Positions 51,983 through 62,293 of a stretch of DNA of 64,000 nt are shown one piece after another. The notes below the pieces were generated by a model. That model ran no database searches. It was not told the origin of the DNA and saw only the letters and a program-made list of their open reading frames with translations. Each line of letters begins with the position of its first letter. Within the stretch, counting starts at the first letter, position 1. Both the position numbers and the translations under genes were made by a program. The DNA is from Devosia sp. Leaf420 (lineage in GTDB: Bacteria; Pseudomonadota; Alphaproteobacteria; Rhizobiales; Devosiaceae), in assembly GCF_001425445.1 (NCBI RefSeq), contig NZ_LMQU01000011.1:372326-436325 (forward strand), in the 5' to 3' direction.

Positions 51983-52045
51983 TTCGGCCCCTCGTGATCC
52001 TTCTGGATCAGGAAAAACCCTTAGTGAGATTGCCCTAAGAAACGC

Positions 52046-53020
52046 TTAGCGGGTCTGATTTGTGATGAAGGCGTCGAAGGCTGCAAGCACTTGGCCGCGC
52101 ACGGGGTCGGTTTCCATGAACAGTTCATGCTTGGCGCCGGCGACGACGACGTGCCGTCCATTGCGCAGCCGCAGGCCGAGTTGCTCGAGCGCCGGGGTAG
52201 AGACGATTGTGTCGCGCGCTGCGGCAAGCACGAGGAGCGGGATTTGCAGCCGGCTCGCAAATTCCTCCCGATTGGCTTCGACCATGGCGCGCATGGCGGC
52301 AGCTAGCCAGCGAAAGCTGGGAGAGCCGAGATAAAGACTATCGTCGGCGCGGATGGTTTCGACCATGCGCATATAGCGCAGCATGTCCGAGGTCAGGGGA
52401 TTGTCCAAAAATCCTGCCTCGGTCGGCCGCTTGTCGCCCCGCCGCTTGAGCGGCACGGCGCCTAGCCCGACAAAGCTCAGCGCTTCGGCAAAGCCGCCCC
52501 AGGCGCCAAGACTGTCTTCCATGCCTGAAAGGCTGACCATGGGCGCCGACAGAAACATGCGGTCGAACATCATCCGGTCGCACGTCGCGGCAAAGAGCGA
52601 AGCGAGCCCGCCCATGGAATGCCCCACGAGATAGAATGGCGGCGGGCAATCGGGCAGCAGGATTTCGCCGTGAAAGGTCTTGAGATCGGTCCAATAATCC
52701 TCGAACCGGTCGACATAACCCACCGCCCGATTGCCGATCAGCCGGTCCGAGCCGCCCTGCCCGCGCCAATCAAAGGTCGCGACTGCAAAGCCGCGTGCTT
52801 GGAAATCGGCGACCGTCTCAAAATACTTTTCAATATATTCCGTGCGTCCCTGGACAAGGCACACTGTGCCGCGATGCGGCCCCGCCGATTTCGGCCAGAT
52901 CGCATAGCGTAGCTTGACCCGGTCCGGGGTCGTCACAAAGCCCAGCCGGACGCCGTCCGGCACCGGGTTGGATGAGACGATGGCAAGCTTGGGTCCAGTG
53001 GGATCGACCTTTGCGGTCAC
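52046..53020 (-). CDS. Alpha/beta hydrolase (monoacylglycerol lipase/lysophospholipase-like)
   Basis: Serine hydrolase of 324 residues. VCLVQGRTEYIEKYFE, FATFDWRGQG region (VATFDWRGQGGSDR), nucleophile elbow GHSMGG, late Asp in AARDTIVS and His in AGAKHELFM give the full catalytic set. PldB-like lysophospholipases share this layout. The GTG at VTAKVDP is chosen for its GGAGGC site; an upstream ATG would start in the divergent regulatory region. It is transcribed away from hsp20. Confidence 0.9.
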   Translation of the reverse strand: MTAKVDPTGPKLAIVSSNPVPDGVRLGFVTTPDRVKLRYAIWPKSAGPHRGTVCLVQGRTEYIEKYFETVADFQARGFAVATFDWRGQGGSDRLIGNRAVGYVDRFEDYWTDLKTFHGEILLPDCPPPFYLVGHSMGGLASLFAATCDRMMFDRMFLSAPMVSLSGMEDSLGAWGGFAEALSFVGLGAVPLKRRGDKRPTEAGFLDNPLTSDMLRYMRMVETIRADDSLYLGSPSFRWLAAAMRAMVEANREEFASRLQIPLLVLAAARDTIVSTPALEQLGLRLRNGRHVVVAGAKHELFMETDPVRGQVLAAFDAFITNQTR

Positions 53021-53259
53021 GGGCGCCTCCGAATTTGAGCCGCACGATAAACGCGCGAGGTAAAGAAAAGCCAGCATTCCGGGCTGGCGGAACACTGGCT
53101 TTCTTTAACCGACGGTTCCGTGCGGGGGGCGGATGACGGAACCGCTTTGTAGACCGTGTGGCCTACGCTGACTTTATGCGCCCCAGCGCCTGAACCGCGC
53201 CGGACCCCATCATTCATATTCGGTTCATCAGGCACGCCAAGAGAGATGCGTTTTCCCCT

Positions 53260-53289
53260 CTTGAACCCCGAAAACCCGCACCTAAATAT
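53260..53289 (+). promoter_or_regulatory. Candidate RpoH (sigma-32) promoter of hsp20
   Basis: CTTGAA, preceded by C-N2, is followed after 15 bases by CCTAAATAT. The -35 matches the alphaproteobacterial sigma-32 pattern CNNCTTGAA. The -10 match is partial. Confidence 0.4.
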
Positions 53290-53377
53290 CACTCGTTCGC
53301 CGGATTTCCGGGGACACCGGCCCTGCTAAACGGCCGCTCGCCACTTCTGGGAGCACGCGCAGGAACCGGCTCGAAAA

Positions 53378-53402
53378 CACACGTTGCTTTACGGAGAATG
53401 TG
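53378..53402 (+). promoter_or_regulatory. ROSE-like RNA thermometer hairpin over the hsp20 ribosome site
   Basis: CACA pairs with TGTG, and TTGC pairs with GGAG (the Shine-Dalgarno) around a TTTAC loop, with an internal CG/AA mismatch. The TTGC/GGAG duplex has the U-G, U-A, G-G, C-G pattern of ROSE thermometers, which block small heat-shock mRNA at low temperature. The start codon lies ten bases on. Confidence 0.55.
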
Positions 53403-53406
53403 ACAA

Positions 53407-53862
53407 ATGCAGACCTTTGATTTTTCCCCCTTCTATCGCTCCACCGTCGGCTTTGACCGTCTGTTCAACCGCCTCGACACGCTGGGCACCCAGGAAACCA
53501 AATCCTACCCGCCCTATAATATCGAGCGCACCGGCGAAGATGCCTATCGCATCTCCATTGCCGTAGCCGGGTTCTCCAATGGCGATATCGCTATCGAGAC
53601 CAAGGAGAACAGCCTCGTCGTCAAGGGCGCAAAGGCCGCCGAGAGCGCCGATGCCAAGCGCGAGTTCCTCCATCGCGGCATTGCCGAACGCGCCTTCGAG
53701 CTGCGTTTCCAGCTTGCCGATTATGTCGAGGTTCAGGGCGCAACGCTCGAAAACGGCCTGCTCCATCTCGAACTGAAGCGCGAACTGCCCGAAAGCAAGA
53801 AGCCGCGCACCATTTCGATCAATGGCAGCACCCCGACGATCGAGGACAAGTCGGTTAACTAA
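53407..53862 (+). CDS. Small heat-shock protein, Hsp20/IbpA type
   Basis: Alpha-crystallin chaperone of 151 residues. It opens MQTFDFSPFYRSTVGFDRLF, typical of alphaproteobacterial HspA class proteins. The crystallin domain runs from PPYNIERTGEDAYRISIAVA through FLHRGIAERAFELRFQLADY to GATLENGLLHLELKREL. The C-terminal tail has KKPRTISING, an IxI-like anchor. It holds unfolding proteins during heat stress. A ROSE-like leader and terminator frame the gene as a single transcript. Confidence 0.95.
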   Translation: MQTFDFSPFYRSTVGFDRLFNRLDTLGTQETKSYPPYNIERTGEDAYRISIAVAGFSNGDIAIETKENSLVVKGAKAAESADAKREFLHRGIAERAFELRFQLADYVEVQGATLENGLLHLELKRELPESKKPRTISINGSTPTIEDKSVN

Positions 53863-53886
53863 ACCGATAGTTCCGGAATGAAGAAG

Positions 53887-53914
53887 GCGCGGTCCCCCAA
53901 GGGCCGCGCTTTTT
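53887..53914 (+). terminator. Intrinsic terminator of hsp20
   Basis: GCGCGG-T-CCC, loop CCAA, GGG-CCGCGC, then TTTTTG. The stem has one bulged T and is followed by a clear U-tract. Confidence 0.9.
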
Positions 53915-54024
53915 GTTTGTCAGCCCTGTCTTGGGTGCGAGGAACGAGTCACCAGTCTGGCCAGTTGAAGATGCACACGGCTCAAGAGCCCTCAGTTTCA
54001 AAACCAGCGTCAGGACCATTCCCG

Positions 54025-54498
54025 ATGAAGACTCCCTCGATCACCCTCAAATCCAATGCCAAGGCCGCCGTCATCGACGTGCTCAACGCCCGCCTCGCCG
54101 ACGCCATCGACCTCGCCCTGATCACCAAGCAAGCCCACTGGAATTTGAAGGGCCCCAATTTCATCGGCGTCCATGAAATGCTCGATCCCATGCGCGCGGC
54201 AATCGACAATCACGTCGACATCATCGCCGAACGCGTCGCCCAGCTCGACGGCATTGCGCTTGGCACCAGCCAAGTTGTCGCCAAGGCCACGAGCCTCGAA
54301 GCCTATCCCACCGATATCCGCAAGGTTGCCGATCACCTCGCCGCCCTCGCCGAGCGCTATGCTGCCCTCGCCAACCAGGTCCGCGAAGATATCGACACCA
54401 CCGACGAAGCCGGCGATGCCGACACGGCCGATATTCTCACCAATTTCTCGCGCGAGCTCGACAAGGACCTGTGGTTCATCAAATCCCATCTCGAATAG
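54025..54498 (+). CDS. dps: Dps-family DNA-binding ferritin
   Basis: Ferritin-like protein of 157 residues, the usual Dps length. KQAHWNLKGPNFIGVHEMLD and MRAAIDNHVDIIAERVAQLD carry the His/Asp/Glu ferroxidase ligands at the dimer interface. It stores iron and protects DNA from peroxide and starvation. MKTPSITLK is chosen because AGGA lies nine bases upstream; longer frames start inside the preceding terminator. Its own terminator follows. Confidence 0.95.
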   Translation: MKTPSITLKSNAKAAVIDVLNARLADAIDLALITKQAHWNLKGPNFIGVHEMLDPMRAAIDNHVDIIAERVAQLDGIALGTSQVVAKATSLEAYPTDIRKVADHLAALAERYAALANQVREDIDTTDEAGDADTADILTNFSRELDKDLWFIKSHLE

Positions 54499-54519
54499 GA
54501 TTTACTCGCCATTAACCAT

Positions 54520-54547
54520 AAAAAGCGCGCCGACCAGCGCGCTTTTT
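54520..54547 (+). terminator. Intrinsic terminator of dps
   Basis: AAAAAGCGCGC, loop CGACCA, GCGCGCTTTTT. Fully symmetrical, so it could work in both directions. Confidence 0.92.
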
Positions 54548-55002
54548 GCGTTTTCTGGCGTGGTTCCCCTACGCTTTCCTATTCTTTCGCCAGCAAAGTC
54601 CTATTATTTGTGTCTCAAATCTGGCAAAAGCGCTTGCTCGCAGTTTGGAATTATGCAAATGTGAAGGCGTTAGGGCAGTGCTTCTGTCCTATCTGACGCG
54701 CACCCCGCTCTCCGCGGCCAAGTGCGCACGCTGGTTCGGCTGGCCCGTTACAGGATAGCGGAAACGAATAGGCGGAGCTAAGATAGCTCGAATTATGAGC
54801 GGCCATTTGGATGCAGCGCCGCTCCCCACGCATGGACGCGACTTTGTTCGCTGAGCCGTACGAAAAGTACGACCCGGTCGAAAAGCGTGCCCACTGAGGA
54901 ACAAGACTGCATCCAGCGGGCCGGCACCGGCACCATCAGGATGCATACGACATAGCGAACCAAGCCTGGCAACAGGCACGATCAGATAGCGAGGAACACG
55001 AT
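54548..55002 (+). other. gltB leader/promoter region with competing RNA pairings
   Basis: No gene is visible. CTGCATCC (54907-54914) can pair perfectly with upstream GGATGCAG (54809-54816), or over seven bases with downstream GGATGCA (54939-54945). These pairings exclude each other, as in attenuators or riboswitches. A GTAC-GAAAA-GTAC mini-hairpin lies between the first two arms. The ribosome site is GAGGAA. Promoter elements could not be fixed. Confidence 0.4.
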
Positions 55003-58000
55003 ATGGCACACGAGACGAACGGATTTTCTCTTCCGGTCACCGCGAAAGCCAATACTCGCAAAACCCTGATCCTTGATGGCAAGCGCGTTGATGGTCGTCC
55101 TCAGGCTCAGGGTCTCTATGATCCCGCCAACGAGCACGATGCCTGCGGCATAGGCATGATCGCCAATATCAAGAACAAGCCCAGCCACGAAGTGGTCGAA
55201 AAGGGTCTCGAAATTCTCGAGAACCTCGAACACCGCGGCGCCGTGGGCGCAGACCCATTGATGGGCGATGGCGCCGGCATTCTGGTGCAGACCCCGCACG
55301 CCTTCTTCCAGAAGGTGCTGCCCTTTGCCCTGCCGGAAAAGGGCCACTACGCCGTGGCCATGATCTTTTATCCCAACATCGTCGCTTTGCGCGATCGCTG
55401 CGCCGCCGCCGTCCGCGCCTGCCTCGATGCCGAAGGCCTCGAACTTCTCGGCGAGCGCGTCGTCCCCTTCGACAATTCAAAGCTCTCCGAAGGCGTCATC
55501 GCCACCCAGCCGATCATCGAGCAGATGGTCATCTCCCGCCCCGATGGCCTCACGATCGACGAGTTCGAGCGCAAGCTCCTCATCGTGCGAAAGGTCATTT
55601 CCAACACCGTCTATAAGACTGTGCCCGAGAGCGACAGCGACAACGGCTTCTATGTCGTCTCGATGTCGGCGCGCACGCTCGTATACAAGGGCATGTTCCT
55701 CGCCTATCAGCTCGGCGCCTTCTATCCCGACCTGTCCGACGAAAGTTTTGAGAGCGCCATCGCCCTCGTCCACCAGCGCTTCTCGACCAACACCTTCCCA
55801 AGCTGGAAGCTCGCGCACCCCTACCGCATGACCACCCACAATGGTGAAATCAACACCATCCGTGGCAACGTCAACTGGATGGCCGCGCGCCAGGCGTCGG
55901 TCTCTTCGCCCCTCTTCGGCGATGACATCACAAAGATCTGGCCGATCTCCTACGAAGGTCAGTCGGACACCGCCTGCTTCGATAACGCGCTCGAATTCCT
56001 CGTGCGCGGCGGCTATTCGCTGCCCCACGCAGCCATGATGCTGATCCCCGAAGCCTGGGCCGGCAATCCGCTGATGGATGAAACGCGCCGCGCCTTTTAC
56101 GAATATCACGCCGCCCTGATGGAGCCATGGGACGGCCCCGCCGCCATGTCCCTCTCGGACGGCCGCTATGTCGTCGCGACCCTCGACCGCAACGGCCTCC
56201 GCCCAGCGCGCTATCTCGTGACCAAGGAAGGCCACGTCGTTCTCGCCTCCGAATCCGGCGTGCTCGATATTCCCGATGAAGACATTGTCGAACGTTGGCG
56301 CCTCCAGCCCGGCCGCATGCTGCTGATCGACCTTGAAGAAGGCCGCATCATCTCCGACGACGAGATCAAGAAGGTCTTGGCCACCAAGAACCCCTATGCC
56401 GAATGGCTCGCCCGTAGCCAAATCGTCCTTGAAGACCTGCCCGAAACCGAGCCCAAGGCCCCGACGACCTCAGAGTCGCTGCTCGATCGTATGCAGGCGT
56501 TTGGCTACACCCAGGAAGACATCAAGCTTCTGATGGCGCCCATGGCCACCACCGGTCAGGAAGCCGTCGGCTCGATGGGCACGGACACGCCGATCTCGGC
56601 GCTGTCGAACAAGTCCAAGCTCCTCTATACTTATTTCAAGCAGAACTTCGCGCAGGTGACCAACCCGCCCATCGATCCGATCCGCGAGGAATCGGTGATG
56701 AGCCTTGTCTCCTTCATCGGCCCGCGCCCGAACATTTTCGATCTCGAAGGCGTCAGTAAGCAAAAGCGCCTCGAAGTCCGCCAGCCCATTCTCACCAACG
56801 AGGATCTCGAAAAGATCCGCGGCATCGGTGACATGCAGGACAACCAGTTCAAGACGCGCACCCTCGACATTACCTATCACGCCTCCCAGGGCGCTGAAGG
56901 CATGGAAAAGGCGCTCGAAGACCTCTGCGCCGTCGCCGAAGAAGCCGTGCGCGGCGAATACAACATTATTATTCTGTCTGACCGTCTGGTCGCTGCCGAC
57001 CGCATCGCGATACCAGCGTTGCTGGCGACCGCTGCCGTGCATCACCACCTGATCCGCAAGGGTCTGCGCACCTCGTCCGGCCTCGTCGTCGAAACCGGCG
57101 AAGCCCGCGAAATGCACCACTTCGCCATGCTCGCCGGCTATGGCGCCGAAGCGATCAACCCCTACCTCGCGTTTGAAGCGCTCGCCGCGCTCCACGCCGA
57201 AGGCGAATATCCGCCCGAAGTCTCCGCCGAGGAAGTTGTCTATCGCTATATCAAGTCGGTCGGTAAGGGCCTCCTCAAGGTCATGTCCAAGATGGGCATT
57301 TCGACCTACCAGTCCTATTGCGGCGCCCAGATCTTTGACGCGGTCGGCCTCAACTCCGATTTTGTGAAGAAGTTCTTCTTTGGGACGGCGACGTCCATCG
57401 AAGGCGTTGGCCTCGCCGAAGTGTCGGAAGAAACCGTGCGCCGTCACGCCGAAGCCTTTGGCGACGATGTCGTGCTCAAGAAGTCGCTCGATGTCGGTGG
57501 CGAATATGCCTATCGCATCCGCGGCGAAAAGCACGCTTGGAGCCCTGATGTCGTTGCCGATCTCCAGCACGCCGTCCGCACTTTTGAGGAAAGCCCGGAA
57601 ACCGCCAAAGACCGCTACGACAGCTTTGCGCAACGCGTAAACTCGGGCGAAAACGGCTACCTCGCCATTCGCCACCTGTTCGACATCAAGCCCTATGGCG
57701 ATGCGGTACCGCTCGATGAAGTCGAGCCGGCCGTCGATATCGTCAAGCGCTTCGTCACCGGCGCCATGTCCTTCGGCTCGATCAGCCGCGAGGCGCATAC
57801 GACGCTCGCCATCGCCATGAACCGGATCGGCGGCAAGTCGAACACCGGCGAAGGCGGCGAAGAGCCCGATCGCTACAAGCCCCTGCCCGATGGCAGTTCC
57901 AACCCGCTGCGCTCTGCCATCAAGCAGGTCGCTTCCGGCCGCTTTGGCGTCACCACCGAATATCTGGTCAATGCCGATCAGATCCAGATCAAGGTCGCGC

Positions 58001-59739
58001 AGGGCGCCAAGCCCGGCGAAGGCGGCCAGCTGCCCGGCCATAAGGTCGACTGGATCGTTGCCAAGACGCGTCACTCGACGCCGGGCGTGGGCCTCATTTC
58101 GCCCCCGCCGCACCACGATATCTACTCGATCGAAGATCTTGCCCAGCTCATTTACGATCTCAAGAACGTCAATGAAGCCGCCGATATCTCGGTCAAGCTC
58201 GTGTCCGAAATGGGCGTCGGCACCGTTGCGGCCGGCGTTGCCAAGGCACGCGCCGATCACATCACCATTTCCGGCTATGATGGCGGCACGGGCGCGTCGC
58301 CCCTGACCTCGCTCAAGCATGCCGGCGGCCCATGGGAAATCGGCCTCGCCGAAACCCATCAGACCCTCGTCCTCAACCGTCTCCGTTCCCGTGTAAAGCT
58401 GCAGGTCGATGGCGGTTTGAAGACCGGTCGCGACGTGCTCATCGGTGCCCTCCTCGGCGCCGACGAATTCGGCTTCTCGACCGCGCCGCTGATTGCGGCC
58501 GGCTGCATCATGATGCGCAAGTGCCATCTCAACACCTGCCCGGTTGGCGTCGCCACCCAGGATCCGGTGCTGCGCAAGCGCTTCAAGGGCACGCCCGAAC
58601 ACGTCATCAACTACTTCTTCTTCATCGCCGAAGAACTCCGCGGCCTCCTTGCCGCCATGGGTGCCAAGACGCTCAACGAACTGATCGGCCGCTCCGATCT
58701 GCTCGATCAGCGCCGTGCCGAAGATCAGTGGAAGAGCGAAGGCATCGATCTCGCCAAGGTGTTCCACAAGCCCGAACCGCTCGGCGGCGACACGCTCTAT
58801 CACTCCGAATTCCAGAACCACCATCTGGAAGAAGTGCTTGATCGCAAGCTGATCGAACACGCGGCCCCGGCCCTCGAACACGGCAATGCCGTCCAGTTCG
58901 AGCTACCCATCCGCTCGCGCGACCGTTCCGCTGGCGCCATGCTTTCCGGCGCTCTCGCCAAGAAGTATGGCCATGAAGGCCTGCCGGAAGACACGATCTC
59001 GATCACCCTCAAGGGCACGGCCGGTCAGGCTTTTGGCGCTTTCCTTGCCAAGGGCATCTCCATCGACATGGTGGGCGACGCCAATGACTATGTCGGCAAG
59101 GGTCTGTCGGGTGGCCGCATCGTTGTGCGCCCCTCCGACAAGGTGACCTTCGCGCCCGAGAAGTCGATCATCGTCGGCAACACGGTGCTCTATGGCGCCA
59201 TTGCCGGTGAAGCCTACTTCCGCGGCATTGCCGGCGAACGCTTCGCCGTCCGCAATTCCGGCGCCATCGCCGTTGTCGAAGGCACAGGCGACCATGGTTG
59301 CGAATATATGACCGGCGGTCTCGTCGTCGTCATCGGCCCGACGGGTCGCAACTTCGCGGCCGGCATGTCCGGTGGCGTCGCCTACGTCCTCGACGAAGAC
59401 GAAACCTTCCGCTCGCGTTGCAACCTCGCCATGGTCGATCTCGAGCCGGTGCAGGAAGAAGAAGACCTGATGCGCAAGCTCCACCACCACGGTGGTGATC
59501 TCGAATGGCATGGCCGTGTCGACATCTCTGGCGACATGACCAAGCACGACGACGAGCGCCTCCATCAGCTGATCTCGAACCACCTGCACTATACCGGTTC
59601 GACCAAGGCCAAGATGATTTTGGACAACTGGGCCGAGATGCGTCCCAAATTCGTCAAGGTGATGCCGGTCGAATACCGCCGCGCCATCCTCGAAATGGAA
59701 CGCAAGCGCGGCGCAACCCCGCACGTGGCGGCCGAATAA
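55003..59739 (+). CDS. gltB: Glutamate synthase (NADPH) large subunit
   Basis: Alpha subunit of 1578 residues. The class II amidotransferase domain begins after a 47-residue propeptide, with the mature N-terminal Cys48 in [12 protein letters not shown] central domain, the FMN barrel ([37 protein letters not shown]), three Fe-S cysteines (C1168, C1174, C1179 in [12 protein letters not shown]), and the C-terminal GXGXG helix domain follow. It transfers the amide nitrogen of glutamine to 2-oxoglutarate. gltD follows, so the complex is complete. Confidence 0.98.
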   Translation: MAHETNGFSLPVTAKANTRKTLILDGKRVDGRPQAQGLYDPANEHDACGIGMIANIKNKPSHEVVEKGLEILENLEHRGAVGADPLMGDGAGILVQTPHAFFQKVLPFALPEKGHYAVAMIFYPNIVALRDRCAAAVRACLDAEGLELLGERVVPFDNSKLSEGVIATQPIIEQMVISRPDGLTIDEFERKLLIVRKVISNTVYKTVPESDSDNGFYVVSMSARTLVYKGMFLAYQLGAFYPDLSDESFESAIALVHQRFSTNTFPSWKLAHPYRMTTHNGEINTIRGNVNWMAARQASVSSPLFGDDITKIWPISYEGQSDTACFDNALEFLVRGGYSLPHAAMMLIPEAWAGNPLMDETRRAFYEYHAALMEPWDGPAAMSLSDGRYVVATLDRNGLRPARYLVTKEGHVVLASESGVLDIPDEDIVERWRLQPGRMLLIDLEEGRIISDDEIKKVLATKNPYAEWLARSQIVLEDLPETEPKAPTTSESLLDRMQAFGYTQEDIKLLMAPMATTGQEAVGSMGTDTPISALSNKSKLLYTYFKQNFAQVTNPPIDPIREESVMSLVSFIGPRPNIFDLEGVSKQKRLEVRQPILTNEDLEKIRGIGDMQDNQFKTRTLDITYHASQGAEGMEKALEDLCAVAEEAVRGEYNIIILSDRLVAADRIAIPALLATAAVHHHLIRKGLRTSSGLVVETGEAREMHHFAMLAGYGAEAINPYLAFEALAALHAEGEYPPEVSAEEVVYRYIKSVGKGLLKVMSKMGISTYQSYCGAQIFDAVGLNSDFVKKFFFGTATSIEGVGLAEVSEETVRRHAEAFGDDVVLKKSLDVGGEYAYRIRGEKHAWSPDVVADLQHAVRTFEESPETAKDRYDSFAQRVNSGENGYLAIRHLFDIKPYGDAVPLDEVEPAVDIVKRFVTGAMSFGSISREAHTTLAIAMNRIGGKSNTGEGGEEPDRYKPLPDGSSNPLRSAIKQVASGRFGVTTEYLVNADQIQIKVAQGAKPGEGGQLPGHKVDWIVAKTRHSTPGVGLISPPPHHDIYSIEDLAQLIYDLKNVNEAADISVKLVSEMGVGTVAAGVAKARADHITISGYDGGTGASPLTSLKHAGGPWEIGLAETHQTLVLNRLRSRVKLQVDGGLKTGRDVLIGALLGADEFGFSTAPLIAAGCIMMRKCHLNTCPVGVATQDPVLRKRFKGTPEHVINYFFFIAEELRGLLAAMGAKTLNELIGRSDLLDQRRAEDQWKSEGIDLAKVFHKPEPLGGDTLYHSEFQNHHLEEVLDRKLIEHAAPALEHGNAVQFELPIRSRDRSAGAMLSGALAKKYGHEGLPEDTISITLKGTAGQAFGAFLAKGISIDMVGDANDYVGKGLSGGRIVVRPSDKVTFAPEKSIIVGNTVLYGAIAGEAYFRGIAGERFAVRNSGAIAVVEGTGDHGCEYMTGGLVVVIGPTGRNFAAGMSGGVAYVLDEDETFRSRCNLAMVDLEPVQEEEDLMRKLHHHGGDLEWHGRVDISGDMTKHDDERLHQLISNHLHYTGSTKAKMILDNWAEMRPKFVKVMPVEYRRAILEMERKRGATPHVAAE

Positions 59740-59757
59740 CGACCGAACAAACCCACT

Positions 59758-59787
59758 GGATCATCCTCGCCCTAGCGGGGATGATCC
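59758..59787 (+). other. Hairpin between gltB and gltD
   Basis: GGATCATCC and GGATGATCC flank a 12-nt spacer. No T-run is present, so it is probably a processing or stability element that tunes the gltB to gltD ratio. Confidence 0.5.
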
Positions 59788-59842
59788 CGAGAAATGTTGA
59801 GACGAGCGCTTTCAGCGCCGAAAATCAGATAGGGAAAAAGCC

Positions 59843-61270
59843 ATGGGTAAGGTAACCGGCTTTCTCGAGATCGAACGCGAAGAGCCCCGCTACGAGCCGG
59901 CCTCCGACCGCATTCGTCACTTCGGCGAATTCACCATTCCGATGACCGAGGGCCGCATTGTCGACCAGGCGGCGCGCTGCATGGATTGCGGCATTCCGTT
60001 CTGTCACGGCGACACCGGCTGCCCCGTCCACAACCAGATCCCCGATTGGAACGATCTCGTTTACAACGGCGATTGGGAAGAGGCCGCGCGCAACCTCCAC
60101 TCGACCAACAATTTCCCTGAATTCACCGGCCGCATCTGCCCCGCGCCCTGCGAGGAAGCCTGCACGCTCAATCTTGAAGACGCGCCCGTCGCGATCAAGA
60201 CTGTCGAGCAGGCCATCGCCGATAAGGCGATCCGTTCGGGCTGGGTCAAGCCGCAGATCGCCAAGGAAAAGACCGGCAAGAAGGTCGCCGTGGTCGGCGG
60301 CGGTCCCGCCGGTCTCGCTGCGGCCCAGCAGCTCGCCCGCGCCGGTCACGAAGTCCACCTCTTCGAGCGCGAGCCCAAGGCCGGCGGTCTCCTCCGCTAT
60401 GGCATTCCCGACTTCAAGATGGAAAAGGAACACATCGACTTCCGCACCGCGCAGATGGAAGCCGAGGGCGTCACTTTCCACTATGGCGCCAATATCGGCG
60501 TCAACAAGCCGCTCTCCGATCTCCAGCGCGACCACGATGCGGTCTTGCTCTGCGGCGGTTCGGAACGTCCGCGCGAAGTCGATGTCGAAGGCCAGCAATT
60601 TGCCGGCGTTCACTATGCAATGCCCTTCCTCGTCCAGCAGAACCGCCGCGTCGGCTATGAAGACGTCTCGGGCGAAATGCAGCTCACCGCCGCCGGCAAG
60701 CATGTCGTCGTCGTCGGGGGCGGCGATACCGCGTCCGATTGCGTCGGCACCTCCTTCCGCCAGGGCGCCATCGCCGTCACTCAGCTCGACGTTCGCCCCA
60801 TGCCGCCCGAGCTGGAAAACAAGCTCACGAACTGGCCCAACTGGGCGGTCAAGATGCGCACCTCGTCCTCCCAGGCCGAAGGCGCCATCCGCGAATTTTC
60901 TGCCGGCACGATGAAGATCATCGGCAATGCCAAGGGTCAGGTCTCGGGCGTCGAATGCGCTCGCGTCGACCGCAAGCGCCAGCCGATCCCGGGTTCGGAA
61001 TTCATCATCAAGGCTGACATGGTTTTGCTGGCCATCGGCTTTGCGGGCCCGGTCGTCGAAGGCATGCTGAGCGAACTCGGCGCCGACCTCGACAAGCGCG
61101 GCAATCTCTTTGCCGACACGATGAGCTACCGCACCTCGAAGCCAAAAGTCTACGCCGCCGGTGATATGCGCCGCGGCCAGTCCCTCGTCGTCTGGGCCAT
61201 CCGCGAAGGCCGCCAAGCCGCCCGCGCCATCGACTTCGATCTGATGGGCAAGACGGATTTGCCGCGCTGA
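59843..61270 (+). CDS. gltD: Glutamate synthase small subunit
   Basis: Beta subunit of 475 residues that passes NADPH electrons to GltB. Four cysteines at residues 46, 49, 54 and 60 (CMDCGIPFC, then GC) and a second set in CPAPCEEAC bind Fe-S clusters. FAD binds at [16 protein letters not shown] and NADPH at [13 protein letters not shown]. The end has [18 protein letters not shown]. The start follows AGGGAAAAAGCC. Confidence 0.97.
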   Translation: MGKVTGFLEIEREEPRYEPASDRIRHFGEFTIPMTEGRIVDQAARCMDCGIPFCHGDTGCPVHNQIPDWNDLVYNGDWEEAARNLHSTNNFPEFTGRICPAPCEEACTLNLEDAPVAIKTVEQAIADKAIRSGWVKPQIAKEKTGKKVAVVGGGPAGLAAAQQLARAGHEVHLFEREPKAGGLLRYGIPDFKMEKEHIDFRTAQMEAEGVTFHYGANIGVNKPLSDLQRDHDAVLLCGGSERPREVDVEGQQFAGVHYAMPFLVQQNRRVGYEDVSGEMQLTAAGKHVVVVGGGDTASDCVGTSFRQGAIAVTQLDVRPMPPELENKLTNWPNWAVKMRTSSSQAEGAIREFSAGTMKIIGNAKGQVSGVECARVDRKRQPIPGSEFIIKADMVLLAIGFAGPVVEGMLSELGADLDKRGNLFADTMSYRTSKPKVYAAGDMRRGQSLVVWAIREGRQAARAIDFDLMGKTDLPR

Positions 61271-61593
61271 GAAGCGTGGCGAAGACAGATGGCCATGAGA
61301 GCTATGCTCGAATGGCAGTGTGCAATCTGTCCTCGCCCGTCTAGGGCGGGGATCTGATCTCGATGCAATCTAAAACTCGATTGTCACCCCGGCGAAAGCC
61401 GGGGCCCATCTTGAGATCTTAGGATCGATCCCGGCTCAAGGCCGGGATGACAGCCAGCGAATTTGCGACAAGGTGCTGCGATTGGTTGGTGCCCCCCGCG
61501 CCGCTAACGAAACTGCACCCAATTCCCGCTTTGGCTACCCTCAAAGCTAACGGTCTGCTAACAGTTCCGCCTCTCGCGTGACTCGGATCTGCC
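61271..61593. other. Intergenic region with alphaproteobacterial palindromic element
   Basis: No gene is visible. A hairpin CCTCGCCC/GGGCGGGG near 61333-61352 may end the gltBD transcript. The composite repeat is listed separately. The last 80 bases should hold the hpt promoter. Confidence 0.6.
61382..61452. repeat. Composite intergenic repeat bounded by TGTCA and TGACA
   Basis: It contains CCCCGGC-GAAA-GCCGGGG and ATCCCGGC-TCAAG-GCCGGGAT, the two hairpins of a mosaic element (CCGGCNAAGCCGG type) that recurs between genes in many alphaproteobacteria. Only one copy is in this window. Confidence 0.7.
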
Positions 61594-62139
61594 ATGACCC
61601 AAAAGCCCTATGTCGTCGATGAACTGATCTCGGCCAAGTCGATCGCCGCCCGCGTCGAGGCCCTCGCAAAAGAGATATCCACGCATTTTGCCGATACCGA
61701 TAAGCTCGTCGTCGTCGGCCTTTTGCGCGGCTCTTTCATCTTCATCGCCGACCTCGTCCGCGAACTCGACCTGCCCGTCGAGGTCGATTTCATCGAAGCC
61801 TCGTCCTATGGCAATGCCATGGAATCGAGCCGCGAAGTCCGCATTTTAAAGGATTTGCGCGGCGAAATCGCAAATCGCGACGTGTTGGTCGTCGAGGATA
61901 TTATCGATACGGGCCATACACTTAAGCACGTCCTTGAAATCCTCGAAACGCGCCACCCGCGTCGCATGGAAGTCTGCGCCCTCCTCTCGAAACCCAGCCG
62001 CCGCGAGACCGAAATCAACGCCAAATGGCTCGGCTTCGAGATCCCCGATCGCTTCGTCGTCGGCTATGGCATCGACTACGCCCAACGCAATCGCAACCTC
62101 CCGCACATCGGCGCCGTCCGCTTCACCGACGAAGCTTGA
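61594..62139 (+). CDS. hpt: Hypoxanthine phosphoribosyltransferase
   Basis: Purine salvage enzyme of 181 residues. It joins hypoxanthine or guanine to PRPP. The PRPP loop reads [14 protein letters not shown]. An early [14 protein letters not shown] segment, the [11 protein letters not shown] flexible-loop region, and [20 protein letters not shown] near the end are diagnostic. Length matches bacterial Hpt. It has its own upstream region and no coupled neighbour. Confidence 0.95.
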   Translation: MTQKPYVVDELISAKSIAARVEALAKEISTHFADTDKLVVVGLLRGSFIFIADLVRELDLPVEVDFIEASSYGNAMESSREVRILKDLRGEIANRDVLVVEDIIDTGHTLKHVLEILETRHPRRMEVCALLSKPSRRETEINAKWLGFEIPDRFVVGYGIDYAQRNRNLPHIGAVRFTDEA

Positions 62140-62220
62140 TCATTCCCTCATACCGGCCCGCCGGGTGTGATCGCGAGATCTTCAGGGCTTTTTATCCCCG
62201 GGACAAAAATTTAAAAAAAC

Positions 62221-62252
62221 GGGATTAAACGAACGCCACCGGTGTTCGTCTT
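62221..62252 (+). promoter_or_regulatory. Candidate ECF-type promoter of the secreted-protein/sigma operon
   Basis: GGGATTAA is followed after 18 bases by CGTCTT, close to the GGAAT/CGTC layout of ECF promoters. The interval holds ACGAAC-N9-GTTCGT with CACCGGTG inside. Autoregulation by the downstream ECF factor is a reasonable guess. Confidence 0.4.
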
Positions 62253-62293
62253 CCTGCAGGCCGCATTGCGTGGCTGCTGCAAGGAGAAAACCA

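Larger units (their letters stand above)
53021..53406. other. Divergent region between hydrolase and hsp20 with several inverted repeats
   Basis: No gene is visible. Two hairpins lie on the hydrolase side: AAAGAAAAGCCAG pairs with CTGGCTTTCTTT (53062-53106, enclosing CCAG/CTGG), and CGGTTCCGT pairs with ACGGAACCG (53113-53121 with 53136-53144). A heat-shock-type promoter and a thermosensor-like hairpin on the hsp20 side are listed separately. Confidence 0.6.

Noticed and set aside
56470-58881. 803-codon minus-strand open frame inside gltB
   Set aside because: gltB is certain on the plus strand, with all motifs. The antisense frame has no recognisable motif.
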